Positions 39,454 to 53,941 of a DNA stretch of 64,000 nucleotides are shown here, piece by piece. This stretch comes from Adineta steineri (taxonomy: Eukaryota; Rotifera; Eurotatoria; Adinetida; Adinetidae). The DNA lies in assembly GCA_905250115.1 (NCBI GenBank), contig CAJNOI010000002.1, forward strand, positions 874,771-938,770. The letters are read 5' to 3'. The first letter of the stretch is position 1, and the number at the start of each line of letters is the position of its first letter. The translations under genes and the position numbers were made by a program. Below the pieces are notes generated by a model. It was not told the origin of the DNA and did not search any database. It saw nothing but the letters and a program-made list of their open reading frames with translations.

Positions 39454-39561
39454 ATGCTTATCGGTGTCGACTGCTGTTACTATTCTCAGTCTCACGATCA
39501 CCTATTCCATTCAGATGATGCAGCAAGAATATTTGCTCGATCATGGATAAAAATCGTTTAA
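39454..39561 (+). promoter_or_regulatory. Possible uORF overlapping the Cav3 start codon
   Basis: Immediately after the acceptor at 39453 an ATG opens a 35-codon frame that runs through the Cav3 ATG (39543) in another frame and stops at 39561. If the mRNA is joined at this acceptor, ribosomes would meet this ATG first. Whether it reduces channel translation is inference only. Confidence 0.4.
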
Positions 39562-42500
39562 CAAAAGTCAATAATACAAATCATACTATCAATAGTATAA
39601 ATAATCATTATTATACACCATCACCAACTATAGTAACAATACCAAATGATGATACGAACATACATGAAACGGATCGTTTTATAAATGAACGTGCATCATC
39701 AAATGTTATATCTGATTTACCACGTTCACGTAATCTTGAAGAAGCAGATGAAAGTGAATTACCATTTCCTGGTTTTGTTGATCAAGTCTTTTATTGTCTT
39801 AAACAAACAACAACACCACGTTATCAATGTTTACGACTAATAACATGGCCATGGTTTGAACGTATAAGTATGATAGTTATTATACTTAATTGTATAACAC
39901 TTGGTATGTATCAACCATGTGCACATAATACGGGTTTACAATTAACTAAAAAATGTGATACACCACGTTGTATATGGTTACAAGCAACAGATTATTTTAT
40001 TTTTGGATTTTTTACTATTGAAATGTGTATTAAAATGACTGCCATGGGAATATATGGTAAAGGAACCTATTTAGCGGAAACATGGAATAGACTTGATTGT
40101 TTTATTGTTGTTGCTGGGTACGTTTTTTCTTGAAAAAACAAAAAAAAAATTATTTTTTTTTATTTAATATTTAAAATTTATAGATTAGTTGAATCATTAA
40201 TACCAGGTGATAATTTAAGTTTATCAGCTATTCGTACAGTTCGAGTTCTTCGTCCATTACGTGCCATTAATCGCGTACCATCCATGCGTATATTAGTCAT
40301 GCTTTTACTTGATACATTACCAATGCTTGGAAATGTGTTACTTCTTTGTTTTTTTGTCTTCTTCATATTTGGTATTGTTGGTGTACAATTATGGAAAGGT
40401 CTATTACGTAATCGTTGTTTTTTACAATTAAATACAACAATGATCACTGATAATACTTTATTTGAGTAGGTGTTGTTTTTATTGAAACGGAAGAAAAAAT
40501 AACAAAATGAATCATTCTATTTTTCTTTTAGGGATTTTCCATATCGGCCTTTTTATATTCCACCTGATCAAGATTCATTTGTTTGTTCAAACCCTCAGGC
40601 AAGTGGAATGACAAAATGTTCAGAAATTCCTAAATTACGAAAAGGAAATATGACATGTGAACTTGATTTTTATGCAGTACATGAACAAATGTTAAAAGAT
40701 CCACATAAATCAATAAATGGTTGTATTAATTGGAATCAATATTATAAATTTTGTAATGTATCGGATAAAAATCCTTATTCGGGTTCGATCAGTTTTGATA
40801 ATATTGGTTTAGCATGGGTTGTTATATTTCAAGTAATATCATATATCGTTTTTTCTATATATTTATTTGTTCTTTTTTGTTCTTTAGATAATTAGTCTTG
40901 AGAGTTGGGTTAATATCATGTATTATATACAAGATGCTCATTCATTCTGGGACTGGATTTATTTTGTTTTTCTTATTATAATTGGTTCATTTTTTATGAT
41001 TAATTTATGTCTTGTTGTTATTGCAACACAATTTAGTGAGACAAAAAAACGTGAAACTGAACGTATGTTAGCTGAACGAAGACGTTTTTCACGTTCATCA
41101 AGTACATTAACAAGTGATGAGCCAGGTTCATGTTGGGAAGAAACTATTAAATATCTTGAACGTTTATGGAAACATGCATATAAACGTTTAGTTATATCAT
41201 GGAAAAATTACAGACGAAAAAGTCAGAAAACAAAAAGAGTAAAAAAATTATTCTCTTTTTCTATAATAAAATCTATGTAAAAAATTTTTTTGTTTTTCTA
41301 AAGGTTAATCAGAAACGTTTACTTGAAGTTGGAAAACATCGTCGAAAAAAATTATTAACAACAGATGATAAAAAATTATCTTCAACATCTAATCGTCCGA
41401 TAGTTCATAAATCTAATTGTCGACTTTATCAGCCTATAGAAAAATCAAGTCTTCCAACATTTCCATCAGCAGTATCATCAATAAATCCATTTTTAATTGA
41501 TGCACCAACTGCTAGTCCTGAAATATCGCAAATAATCGATTCAAGAAATCCACCAAGTCCTTCTATTGAAACTCAAATAAATTTATCTTTTTCTCAAGGT
41601 GCTCATTCATTAGCACCAACTCTATCACCATTACAATTGAGGAAATGTCTTAGAAAATCAACGGATGTTGCAGAAATTCTTTGTCCAGAAGTCAATACAA
41701 TTCCATCAGCAAATAATATAGTTGAACGTTTATTAGTTGAAACAAATGAGAAAAAATCCAATATTCATTTTTGTGAATGTCATCGTGAAGATGAGATCAG
41801 TGATGATGATGATGATGATGACGACGATGATGATGATGGTAATGATAATTATGAAGAAAGAAAAAAGAAGAAAAAATCCAGAATATGTTCATGTCTTAAT
41901 AAATATTGTTTTTCATATTTAACTAAATTTCGTCAATTATTATCAAATTTTGTTGCAAGTAAATTTTTTCGTCGTGTTGTTTTAACAGCTATTGTTATAA
42001 ATACTTTATCAATGGGTATTGAATATCATGGACAACCAGATTCATTAACAAATGCATTAGAATATAGTAATATCGTTTTTACGACGTTATTTGCAATTGA
42101 AATGGTTTGTAAAATAATAGTTGATGGGTGTTTAAAATATATTAAAAATGCATATAATCTATTCGATGGTGGAATTGTTATTATGAGTGTTATTGAATTA
42201 CAAGGACAAAAAAATAGTGGTCTATCTGTTTTACGTACGTTTCGTTTACTACGTGTATTAAAACTTGTACGATTTATGCCAACATTAAGACGACAATTGG
42301 TAAGACAAGATTTTTTATATATAAAAAATTGAAAAAAAAAGAAATTCGAAAGATAGATTAAATAAACTTCATTGAAACAAAATAAATAATAAAATCATAT
42401 TGGGATTTCATCCTAAACTCTTGAGAATTTACTCTTCATTATTTTCTTTTTTGTATCTTCAGAAAAGAAGATTAGTTTTCTAATGATATGAAATCATGAA

Positions 42501-45500
42501 GGACTAACAAAAAAAAAGGTCAATACATGAGAAATATAATGAAATTTATTTAATAATGAATTACTTTCAGAAAATGTGGTTATATATGTAGATTTATAGG
42601 TCAATTTATTGAATTTTTATTCTATATTTAAGGTTGTAATGCTCAAAACAATGGATAATGTTGCAACATTTTTTTCTTTACTGTTATTATTTATTTTTAT
42701 CTTCAGGTAAGTGTCCATGAACACATCAATTTAAACTTAACTATTAAAAATCTTCGAATATGTTCTATTGAAAAATTTAAAAGAAAGAACAAAAGTAGAA
42801 ATACATATTCGTCGATTTCTAATAGATAGAATTTCTACTTAAAATAACGCAAAACTTCTTCTCCAGTATTTTGGGTATGAATATTTTTGGTTGCAAATTT
42901 TGCAAATACATCAAAGTAAAACACAGCGAACATCTTGAATTTGAGTGTTCACGAAAAAACTTCGATTCTCTTTTATGGGCAACTTTAACTGTATTTCAAG
43001 TAATAATATAAAAAAAAAAGTTTCACAGATAAAACTTTTCTATTCGTACATGTCATTGCTGGGGTTGTTTTCCGTATGTTGTTATTGATGTTTATATAAA
43101 AACAAAAAAAAACCTTTCACACAGACCAATATGTTCACACACACACCCCAAAAAGAAAACTAGCAGTATAATGTCAGTCATTTCACTTGACATCTGTATC
43201 CTAAATATGCTATGCTTTCGATGTTCTTTTTTTCATTGCACAAACAAACTTTATTCTGTTTTGTTGTGTTTTGTTTTCTTCTTTTCGATAATCGACAATT
43301 AGTATTCTTGGTATGCATTTATTTGGTGGTGAATTTTGTACATTACAAGCATTCAATTCCACATCACATGAAGAATTTGACATGAAATGTCAATGTTGTT
43401 CATGTATTGAAATGGATTTATTAAAAAATCATACCGAACTCAAAGATTTAAGATGTATCCAAGAGAGAAAAAATTTCGATTCATTACGTTTTGCATTATT
43501 AACCGTATTTCAGGTATCAATTATATAAGACAAACTTGCCTATGAAATTAAATTTAGCATATTAATTACCTACTATCCTTATTTTGTCTTCTATTTTTTA
43601 AGCTTTATTAGACATATTTTGACTTGTATATATTTTCTTTCTTTTTCTTTTGCTTTCATTTCATTATGCACAACCGTACCATCCCGCTTTATATATTTCA
43701 TTTTGATTGCTTATATGTAGAGTTTTGTTGTACTTTCATGAATTATAAAATATTTTTTATATAGGTATTAACACAAGAAGATTGGAATGAAGTACTCTAT
43801 AATGGAATGGAAAAAACAAGCGCTTGGGCAGCTTTATATTTTATTGCATTGATGACATTTGGAAATTATGTTTTATTTAATCTACTTGTTGCTATTCTTG
43901 TTGAAGGATTTTCAACAGAGGTTAAACTAATTTTTTTTCTTTATTTTAATTTATCGTTATTCTTGATGTTTTTTTCTCTAGAAAGGTACTGGTTCCGAGA
44001 GTGGAAGTAGTACTGATCGATTAGCTAAAGCTGATCCATTTAAAGTAAGATTTTATTTTGATTTCTAGCAAAGTAATTGACACTATAAATAAAAAAATTC
44101 ATGACAGAACATATTTTAGTATTGATATCATCTAGGTCATAGCTTTTTACGAAGAATTATATATTGGAAGCTTTATTTCCGAAATATTCTAACATGATTA
44201 TACGATCATTATCGTACATGTTTTTCTTTTAATATATTTATGAAATCTCACTACTCAGGAACAAAGCTGTGAGAGTATGAACGTCAATACTGAATCATTT
44301 AGTAAACTATCATAGAATACATATAAACAAGAAATGTAAAATTGTATTAAAAAGAAACAGATTATGTTAGTAGGTTTTCTTAGTCTAGCATATTTTTCTT
44401 GTAATTGATATAATTCTAATTCATATATAATGCAAAATGAAGTGAAATGATAATTATTTTGTATCCTTGTTTAGACTCAAGCACTTTTAACAGGTGATGT
44501 TGAAACACCTGCCAATCCACATGAATTAATTACAGATGATATTACAAGCACTAAAAATAGTAATCATGAAAATAAAAATTCTCGAACAAAAGGTTTCTAT
44601 TTGTTTTTTTTTGTTATAATTTATTATAATGAATTTGTTTTTATAGAAGTAAAAATAATGATTCCAAAAATTGCCATTAGTAACGATGATGAATTAAAAT
44701 TACCAATGCTTCAAACACATTTACGACAAATAACGAATATTTCTACTCCAACATCTCCATATAAATCCATAATAAAAACTCGTTCATCACAACCACAAAC
44801 GCCATCATCAACATCAACAACAACATACAGTTATTATACATGTCCAACACGTTTTGATTCCTATCATACAAATGATGTAGCTCGTCGTTCATCTATAATA
44901 AGAAGATCGGCTAGTCAAGTGCAAATAAATAAACAAATTATCGATGAAAATGATACTGAAAATGATGTTTCTGAATTATCACAATTAGATGATATAACAA
45001 AGCCGTCAACATCAATCGTTGAAAAAATAATTCCTAAACGACGTGATACTATATCTACCACTTCAATGTTACATTCAAATGAAAATCTTCATAAAAGACA
45101 TTATAGTTTAAATGGAAATCATTCATATACAATTGTTAGTAATGATAATTCTTCCGTAACAGTTTTAAGTAAATCATCACAAAAATATTTTACTCCATGT
45201 GCTCCAACTCCTCCACTACCAGTACCATATTCAAAAAATAATATGCGAAATTCCTTAATACAATCAAATTATAGACAACAACAGGAGAAGTTAACTCCTA
45301 TGCGACGAGCAAAATCTCATCGACCATCATCAACATCATCATCAACAACAACTTTATATAGACGTTTCATGCAACGTGATGGAAAATTAATTGAACAAGA
45401 TATCGATAATTTACATCCATCTACAAAACGACGATCAACATTAGATAATTCTTCTTATCCAATGGGACAAATAGAAACAGCAAGTATTTATGAAACACCA

Positions 45501-48067
45501 AAACATGAAGAATATATACAATATACACCATCTCATAAAACGAATACCATTCGATTAGTTACAGATACGAATTTAAATACACAATCAATAATTAATAATC
45601 AAAGTGATATGCAATTAGATCTTGTCAACGATGATCGACAAGAAGTTGGAGTAAGTCAATAATATATAGCTGTTTTTGAGTGTTTACTTTAAACTAAATG
45701 ATGTGTCAGATTGAGAATAAATCATATGTATTTCGTGGTGATATATTGTATAAGTTTAATCATTTATCATAGCTCGAAAATGTCATTAGCAGATATTCAA
45801 GTATGATAAATATACTTGTCATTAAATACTATTAATACGATAAGTGAATGTAGTTAACCTTTACTATAACTGAATTATATCAGATATTCTACTATAATCT
45901 ATTAATAGATGAATTATCTGAAAATATCTTTTTGTTTATTTAGCTTATGCAAGCATGTCTATATCGTATATGTGGACAACGAATTTATCACTATTTAGAA
46001 AAACGAAGGGATTATTCTCTTTATTTGTTTTCACCAGAGAATCGGTAAATATGCTTTTTTTTTCTTATTAAAAACCCAATAAATTTTATCTTATAGATTA
46101 CGTAAAGCATTAAAGTGTTTAATCCAAAAAAAATCATTTGATTATACGGTTCTATTTTTTATTGCACTTAATTGTATAACACTTGCGATGGAACGTCCAT
46201 CAATTCCAGCAATAAGTCTTGTATGCCTTTTATTTATTAATAAAAATTTAATAAAATCAAAAACTGATTTTTATTTAGGAACGTCAATTTTTAAATTATA
46301 CAAATTATATATTTACAGTTATATTTAGTATTGAAATGATAATCAAAATCATATCGAATGGTCTTATATGTGGACAACATACATATTTACATACAGGTTG
46401 GAATGTTATGGATGGTTCACTAGTTATTATATCTATTATCGATATTGCAACAATGAATCGTACTAGTGTTGGTGTTTCCAGTACATCTACAAATAATGAA
46501 TCAGATGCAACGACACGAATATTTAGTATGTTACGAGTTTTTCGACTATTAAGAACATTGAGACCATTACGAGGTAAGCAGAAAAAAACAACAATAGTGA
46601 TTTTTATTTAAAATTTATAATATGTTATTTTATAGTTATTAGTCGAGCACCTGGCCTTAAACTTGTTGTTCAAACATTACTTTCATCACTAAGACCTATT
46701 GGTCATATTGTTGTTATTTGTTGTACATTTTTTATTATTTTTGGCATTCTTGGCGTTCAGGTAAATAAGTTATTAATTATTTGTTGCTCGATAAATTTTT
46801 TTTATGAGTAATTGTACATGCTGAATTACAAAACTAATAAGAATCTACTTTAATATTTCCTTATATTTTCAGAACTCAGTTACAATTAAATTGATCGATC
46901 TATAGATAGAGTAACATTAGCATGTGACTCATAAGTGAGATTATATTAAATATTCTACCATTACTTGTGCTTCGAGTGTTTTTCAGAAGTTTTACTATCA
47001 GAATGCACTTAGAGGAGAGTAGCATGAGGACACTAGAATTAATTGATTTATATGATTCATGAGTTAGTTTTAATTGAATTTTGATAAAAAGCTAGAGCAG
47101 AAAATGTTGATTTCGCATCAAGTTGAATTCTTCTATAAAAATTACTAAACATTAACTCTCAACACTTCCTTTACTGTGAAATCCATTTGTTAGAATTATC
47201 ATTTATATACTAATTTAAACTTTTTTATTGGATTCAATTTTGTGTATGAAAAAATGTTTAATCTATTATATTCTTTCTTTTCATAGCTTTTCAAAGGAAA
47301 ATTTTATTATTGTGAAGGTGCACTTGCTCGTGATGTAATAACAAGACATCAATGTGAAACTATGGCTGATCATCGATGGAGAAATCAACAATATAATTTT
47401 GACAATTTAGGCCAAGTATATAAATTAAAAATCATTATAAATATAACGGACTTATCTATTTTCTTTAGGCATTACTTGCATTATTTGTTTTAGCATCACG
47501 TGATGGTTGGGTACAAATTATGTATAATGGTATTGATGCTGTTGGTATTGATATGCAACCAATAAGGAATCATAATGAAGCTAAATTAATCTATTTTATA
47601 TCATTTTTATTACTTGTTGGCTTTTTTGTTCTGAATATGTTTGTTGGTGTTGTTGTGGAAAATTTTCATAAATGTCGTGCTGAACAAGAACGTGAAGAAA
47701 AAGCACGACGTACAGCTAAACGAGCAAAAAAAATTGAACGTAAACGACGNNNNNNNNNNCATCCGATATTCGTACAAGTACAGATGTTTTATATCGACCA
47801 AGTCCAACTGTATCGCATCATCGTTCGAATACAGTTCCAACACGTCATCGAAAAATTCCATCAACTAAAACATCTAAACAACAAACAACACATCTTTCAC
47901 CAACATATAAACGAAATGAAACTTCAAAACCACGATCATCATCATCATCTTCACGACCATTTTCTCCATCATCATTAAAAGCACATCCAAAACGACGCAT
48001 ACGACTTATTGATGATACAGATGAAGGTGAATCACTATCTGTTAGTATGGTCCAACGTGATGATTAA
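39543..48067 (+). CDS. T-type (Cav3) voltage-gated calcium channel alpha-1 subunit; repeat IV missing at assembly gap
   Basis: A large spliced gene orthologous to CACNA1G/H/I, starting [11 protein letters not shown]. Repeat [22 protein letters not shown]4 [21 protein letters not shown]5 [19 protein letters not shown], Cys-rich turret, filter SLESW. The I-II loop begins [19 protein letters not shown] and [13 protein letters not shown], the T-type gating-brake region, then continues through a low-complexity stretch with a poly-Asp run. Repeat II: S4 [20 protein letters not shown], filter TQEDW, S6 [18 protein letters not shown], plus two alternative turret exons. The II-III loop is long and Ser/Thr-rich. 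Repeat III: S4 [16 protein letters not shown], filter ASRDGW, S6 [18 protein letters not shown]. Filter residues seen are E/E/D, as expected for the T-type EEDD set. After the III-IV linker ([13 protein letters not shown]) come ten Ns, then about 100 codons of a basic Ser/Pro-rich tail in a different frame, ending SMVQRDD-stop. No repeat IV is visible. Cav3 carries low-threshold pacemaking currents. Confidence 0.95.
42867..42999 (+). other. Cav3 alternative exon A (repeat II S5-pore turret, short form)
   Basis: A 133-nt exon flanked by ctccag and gtaataat. It encodes [20 protein letters not shown] ... [16 protein letters not shown] (44 full codons plus a split Ser). Its sequence is closest to the single turret exon of vertebrate Cav3 ([16 protein letters not shown]). 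Three Cys. Entry phase and exit phase are identical to exon B. Confidence 0.85.
43303..43513 (+). other. Cav3 alternative exon B (repeat II S5-pore turret, long form)
   Basis: A 211-nt exon flanked by acaattag and gtatcaat. It encodes [20 protein letters not shown], a Cys-rich insert (KCQCCSC), then [16 protein letters not shown], about 70 codons with six Cys. It begins and ends with the same peptide segments as exon A and shares its splice phases. Including both exons, or neither, shifts the frame of the next exon at 43765. Confidence 0.85.
47750..47759. other. Assembly gap (10 N) in Cav3
   Basis: Ten Ns interrupt the III-IV linker codons. The coding frame upstream (CGT AAA CGA CGN) and the open, Ser/Pro-rich frame downstream (TCC GAT ATT CGT) do not connect over exactly ten bases, so the gap length is arbitrary. 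Confidence 0.95.
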
Positions 48068-48434
48068 TAATAAATTTGAAAATTCCGTCCAAAAAAACAA
48101 ATAAATAACAATATAGAGATATATGACAGACAACAGTCTCTGTCAGATAGGAAAAAATAAATAAATTATCTGTATTTATATTCTCATCTATTAATATTTA
48201 AATTTAGAAAGAGTGCGTCGGATAAATAACATCAAATAAATCTTTTCTTTCTTTATTCTTCTTCTTCTTGTTCGTTGTTTTGTCTTATCTTTTATTCTAC
48301 CGGTTGACGCATCTCTTGTTTTTTTTTCATTGTGTGTTTGTGTTCGTTGCATATCAAGGTTTTTTTTTCTTGTTTTATTTCTCTTCTTTTTTTTTGGAAT
48401 AGAAAAAGAAAAACAAATATTAAAGGTGAAACAT
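48068..48434. other. Convergent 3' UTR region of Cav3 and NVL
   Basis: AT-rich DNA with AATAAA directly after the Cav3 stop (about 48069) and further AATAAA copies near 48100 and 48157 on the plus strand. A TTC run lies at 48259-48270. ORFs extending here on the minus strand are read-through of the last NVL intron. Confidence 0.6.
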
Positions 48435-51956
<3,522 letters not shown>

Positions 51957-51966
51957 CTGAAATAAT
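51957..51966 (-). promoter_or_regulatory. Splice acceptor abutting NVL start codon (candidate trans-splice site)
   Basis: Minus strand atttcag is directly followed by the ATG. A same-strand gene ends 235 bp upstream. Either a leader acceptor or the end of a short cis-spliced 5' UTR intron. Confidence 0.4.
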
Positions 51967-52191
51967 AATAAACATAAAAGTTCACTTATTTCTTTCTTTA
52001 TTTCGGAAAAAAAACACAATAAGATAGTACGATGAATTTTGATTAAATAAGCTAACAATAAAATATTCTATCGGCTGAAACAAAACAACATAAACAACAT
52101 GTTTTCTTTTTTTTCTGCAATGATGCTAAATTATACACAAATCTGTATCTACATATATGTATATAATGTTTGTTTGTTCGGTTTTTTTCGT

Positions 52192-53879
52192 TCATGTAAA
52201 TTCAACATGATTTTCCCAAAAAGCAATAACTGCTTGTGAATATTTTTTATTTGCAATTTTTGATGAAATCCATTTTGATTGTTTTTCATTAATTAATTTA
52301 ATACGAAATGATATACCATCGTGATTATTTCGTACAGCTTCAATTTTTTCAACTTGATTCGTTTCATCAATTGTACCTTGATCATTTATCGAATTATCTG
52401 TTGTAGATTTTTCATGATTATGAATATCACTATCATTAAGAATTGAAGAAATTGATGATGTTGAACTTGGTGTAATATGAAGACGAAGATTAATTGTTGT
52501 TGGTTCACAAATATTTATTTCTTTAGGTGGAGTTCTATCAGAAAATATACTACTATTATTATTAGTATTATTATTTTTATCTTCGATAGTCATTGATAAT
52601 TGTTCATTAGACGTTCTTTTAGGTTTTGGAGTTATTGAAAGATCTTTTCGTGCTTTCTTTGTTAATGATTCATCTTCAGTAGTAGTAGTAGTATCATCAT
52701 CTTCATCATCATTTGAGCTTCCATTTTTAGCTAGAAGATAAAAATAAGGAATTCTTAATCAATTTAAATATAAACTTACACATCGTTGTAATACGAGAAT
52801 TTGTTTGATTCACAATTTTACGACTTGAATGACGACGACTTGATGGTGATTCCTCAGGAGATAAACTAAGTTTTTTTCGTGGACTATGACGTTTACTACT
52901 TCGTGTATCTTCATCATCATCATCATCGTCTTCATCATCCTCATCTTCATCGTTCTTATTCGAAGTAGTACCATTTTCTGAAGTTATATCTTGATATTCA
53001 TCACTTTCATAATTTTTATCACTTTCATTCGCGTTTGTATTTTTCGATTTTTTTGTTGATAATTTACTTTTTCTTTTTGATGTTGTAGATTTTTGTTCAT
53101 TAGTTTTGCTTTTTAATTTTTCTTCAAAATCTTTCATTAAATCTGGACAATTTAAATTACGTTTTTGTTCCCACTAAAAGAAATAATATTACATTTAGTT
53201 TTATATATATTCAATAAGAAATTTTCTTCTACTGCTATTAAAATGTATCACAGAAAAAAAGTTTCATCATGATAATCTATCATTCTAATATTTCTATTAC
53301 TATTTAATTAAATATTAATATAGCTATTGTATTAGTTAGTTTATGTTAATATGTAAGAAAATAAAAATCTATATAATTAGTATTTGTGATAATTTACTTC
53401 GTTATTTTACTATAAAAATTGCTCTGTAAACTTAGAAAATTTTATTAGTACTTGTCTTGTATAAAATATTTTGCAGTACCACTCAGATAAATGAATGTAC
53501 ATTCCTAAGATATGATTTAATCAAATTTAATATTGGATTTATCTACTTAAGCTTCCTCTATCAACTTTAATTTAAGGCATTAAACTAATATCATCCTATT
53601 TGAATAATTTTCTTTACAATCAAAAAAAGAAGTTCGCCGATATTTGTTGAGTAGAAAGTATTTAATCGAAAAGCAAATGTATTTTTATAAAATATATCGA
53701 AATCTTACCGTATTATATGCCTCTGTATAACCTTGCCATTTGAGGAAATATTCGATTTTTTTTCCTCGAACTCGTTTATCAAGAATAGCTTCGACTACAT
53801 ATTCATGTTCATGTTCGGATTCATCGCCATGATTCGAATTTGTTTCACGTTGACGTTTTCTTAATGATACATTAACCAT
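52192..53879 (-). CDS. HP1-like chromobox protein (chromodomain plus chromoshadow domain)
   Basis: The protein starts [12 protein letters not shown]. The chromodomain follows at about residues 25-75: [33 protein letters not shown], then after an intron of about 530 bp [20 protein letters not shown]. The aromatic cage expected to hold methyl-lysine (Y of EYVV, W of KWQ, Y of GY) is complete. A long hinge follows, Lys/Ser-rich, then an acidic run, then [19 protein letters not shown]. The C-terminus is a chromoshadow domain with [20 protein letters not shown] (HP1 consensus ADLVPAKEANxKCPQVVISF) ending [12 protein letters not shown]. It likely binds H3K9-methylated chromatin and dimerises. The hinge is much longer than in vertebrate HP1, and the Trp that closes the PxVxL-binding groove in HP1 (LTW) aligns with Phe. 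Middle gene of a same-strand trio; its ATG is 62 bp after the NARS2 stop. Confidence 0.88.
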
Positions 53880-53896
53880 TTGTTTTCGTTTATTTT

Positions 53897-53920
53897 CTGC
53901 AAAATATTATCTGAAAAATA
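53897..53920 (-). promoter_or_regulatory. Acceptor sites between NARS2 and HP1-like gene (candidate trans-splice site)
   Basis: In the 62-bp spacer the minus strand reads AATAAA just after the NARS2 stop, then tctatttttcag (AG at 53911-53912) and a second attttgcag (AG at 53897-53898), then the ATG at 53879. A poly(A) signal followed by an acceptor within 70 bp is the expected layout of an operon junction processed by leader trans-splicing. Confidence 0.5.
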
Positions 53921-53941
53921 GAACAAATCAAACGAATTTAT

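Larger units (their letters stand above)
27284..39542. other. 12.3-kb gene-free region upstream of Cav3 and Amt
   Basis: Divergent intergenic DNA with no recognisable protein-coding exon. It contains many simple repeats: (GA/GAA)n near 29725-29775 and 29986-30017, (AT)n at 31403-31428, (TTC)n at 31741-31759, (GAT)n at 31867-31889, (ATG)n at 35441-35469 and (ATC)n at 36836-36860. It probably holds 5' UTR exons and regulatory DNA of the calcium channel gene. An acceptor (atatag) at 39453 shows that at least one upstream leader exon or trans-spliced leader joins about 90 bp before the Cav3 ATG. Confidence 0.5.

Noticed and set aside
41737..41922. Met-rich ORF overlapping Cav3
   Set aside because: A frame-shifted reading of the poly-Asp GATGAT repeat in the true Cav3 frame.
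42633..43513. Idea that exon B of Cav3 is a pseudo-exon
   Set aside because: It has open frame throughout, proper acceptor and donor, conserved ILGMHLFGG and RKNFDSL ends and the correct phase, so a functional alternative exon is more likely.
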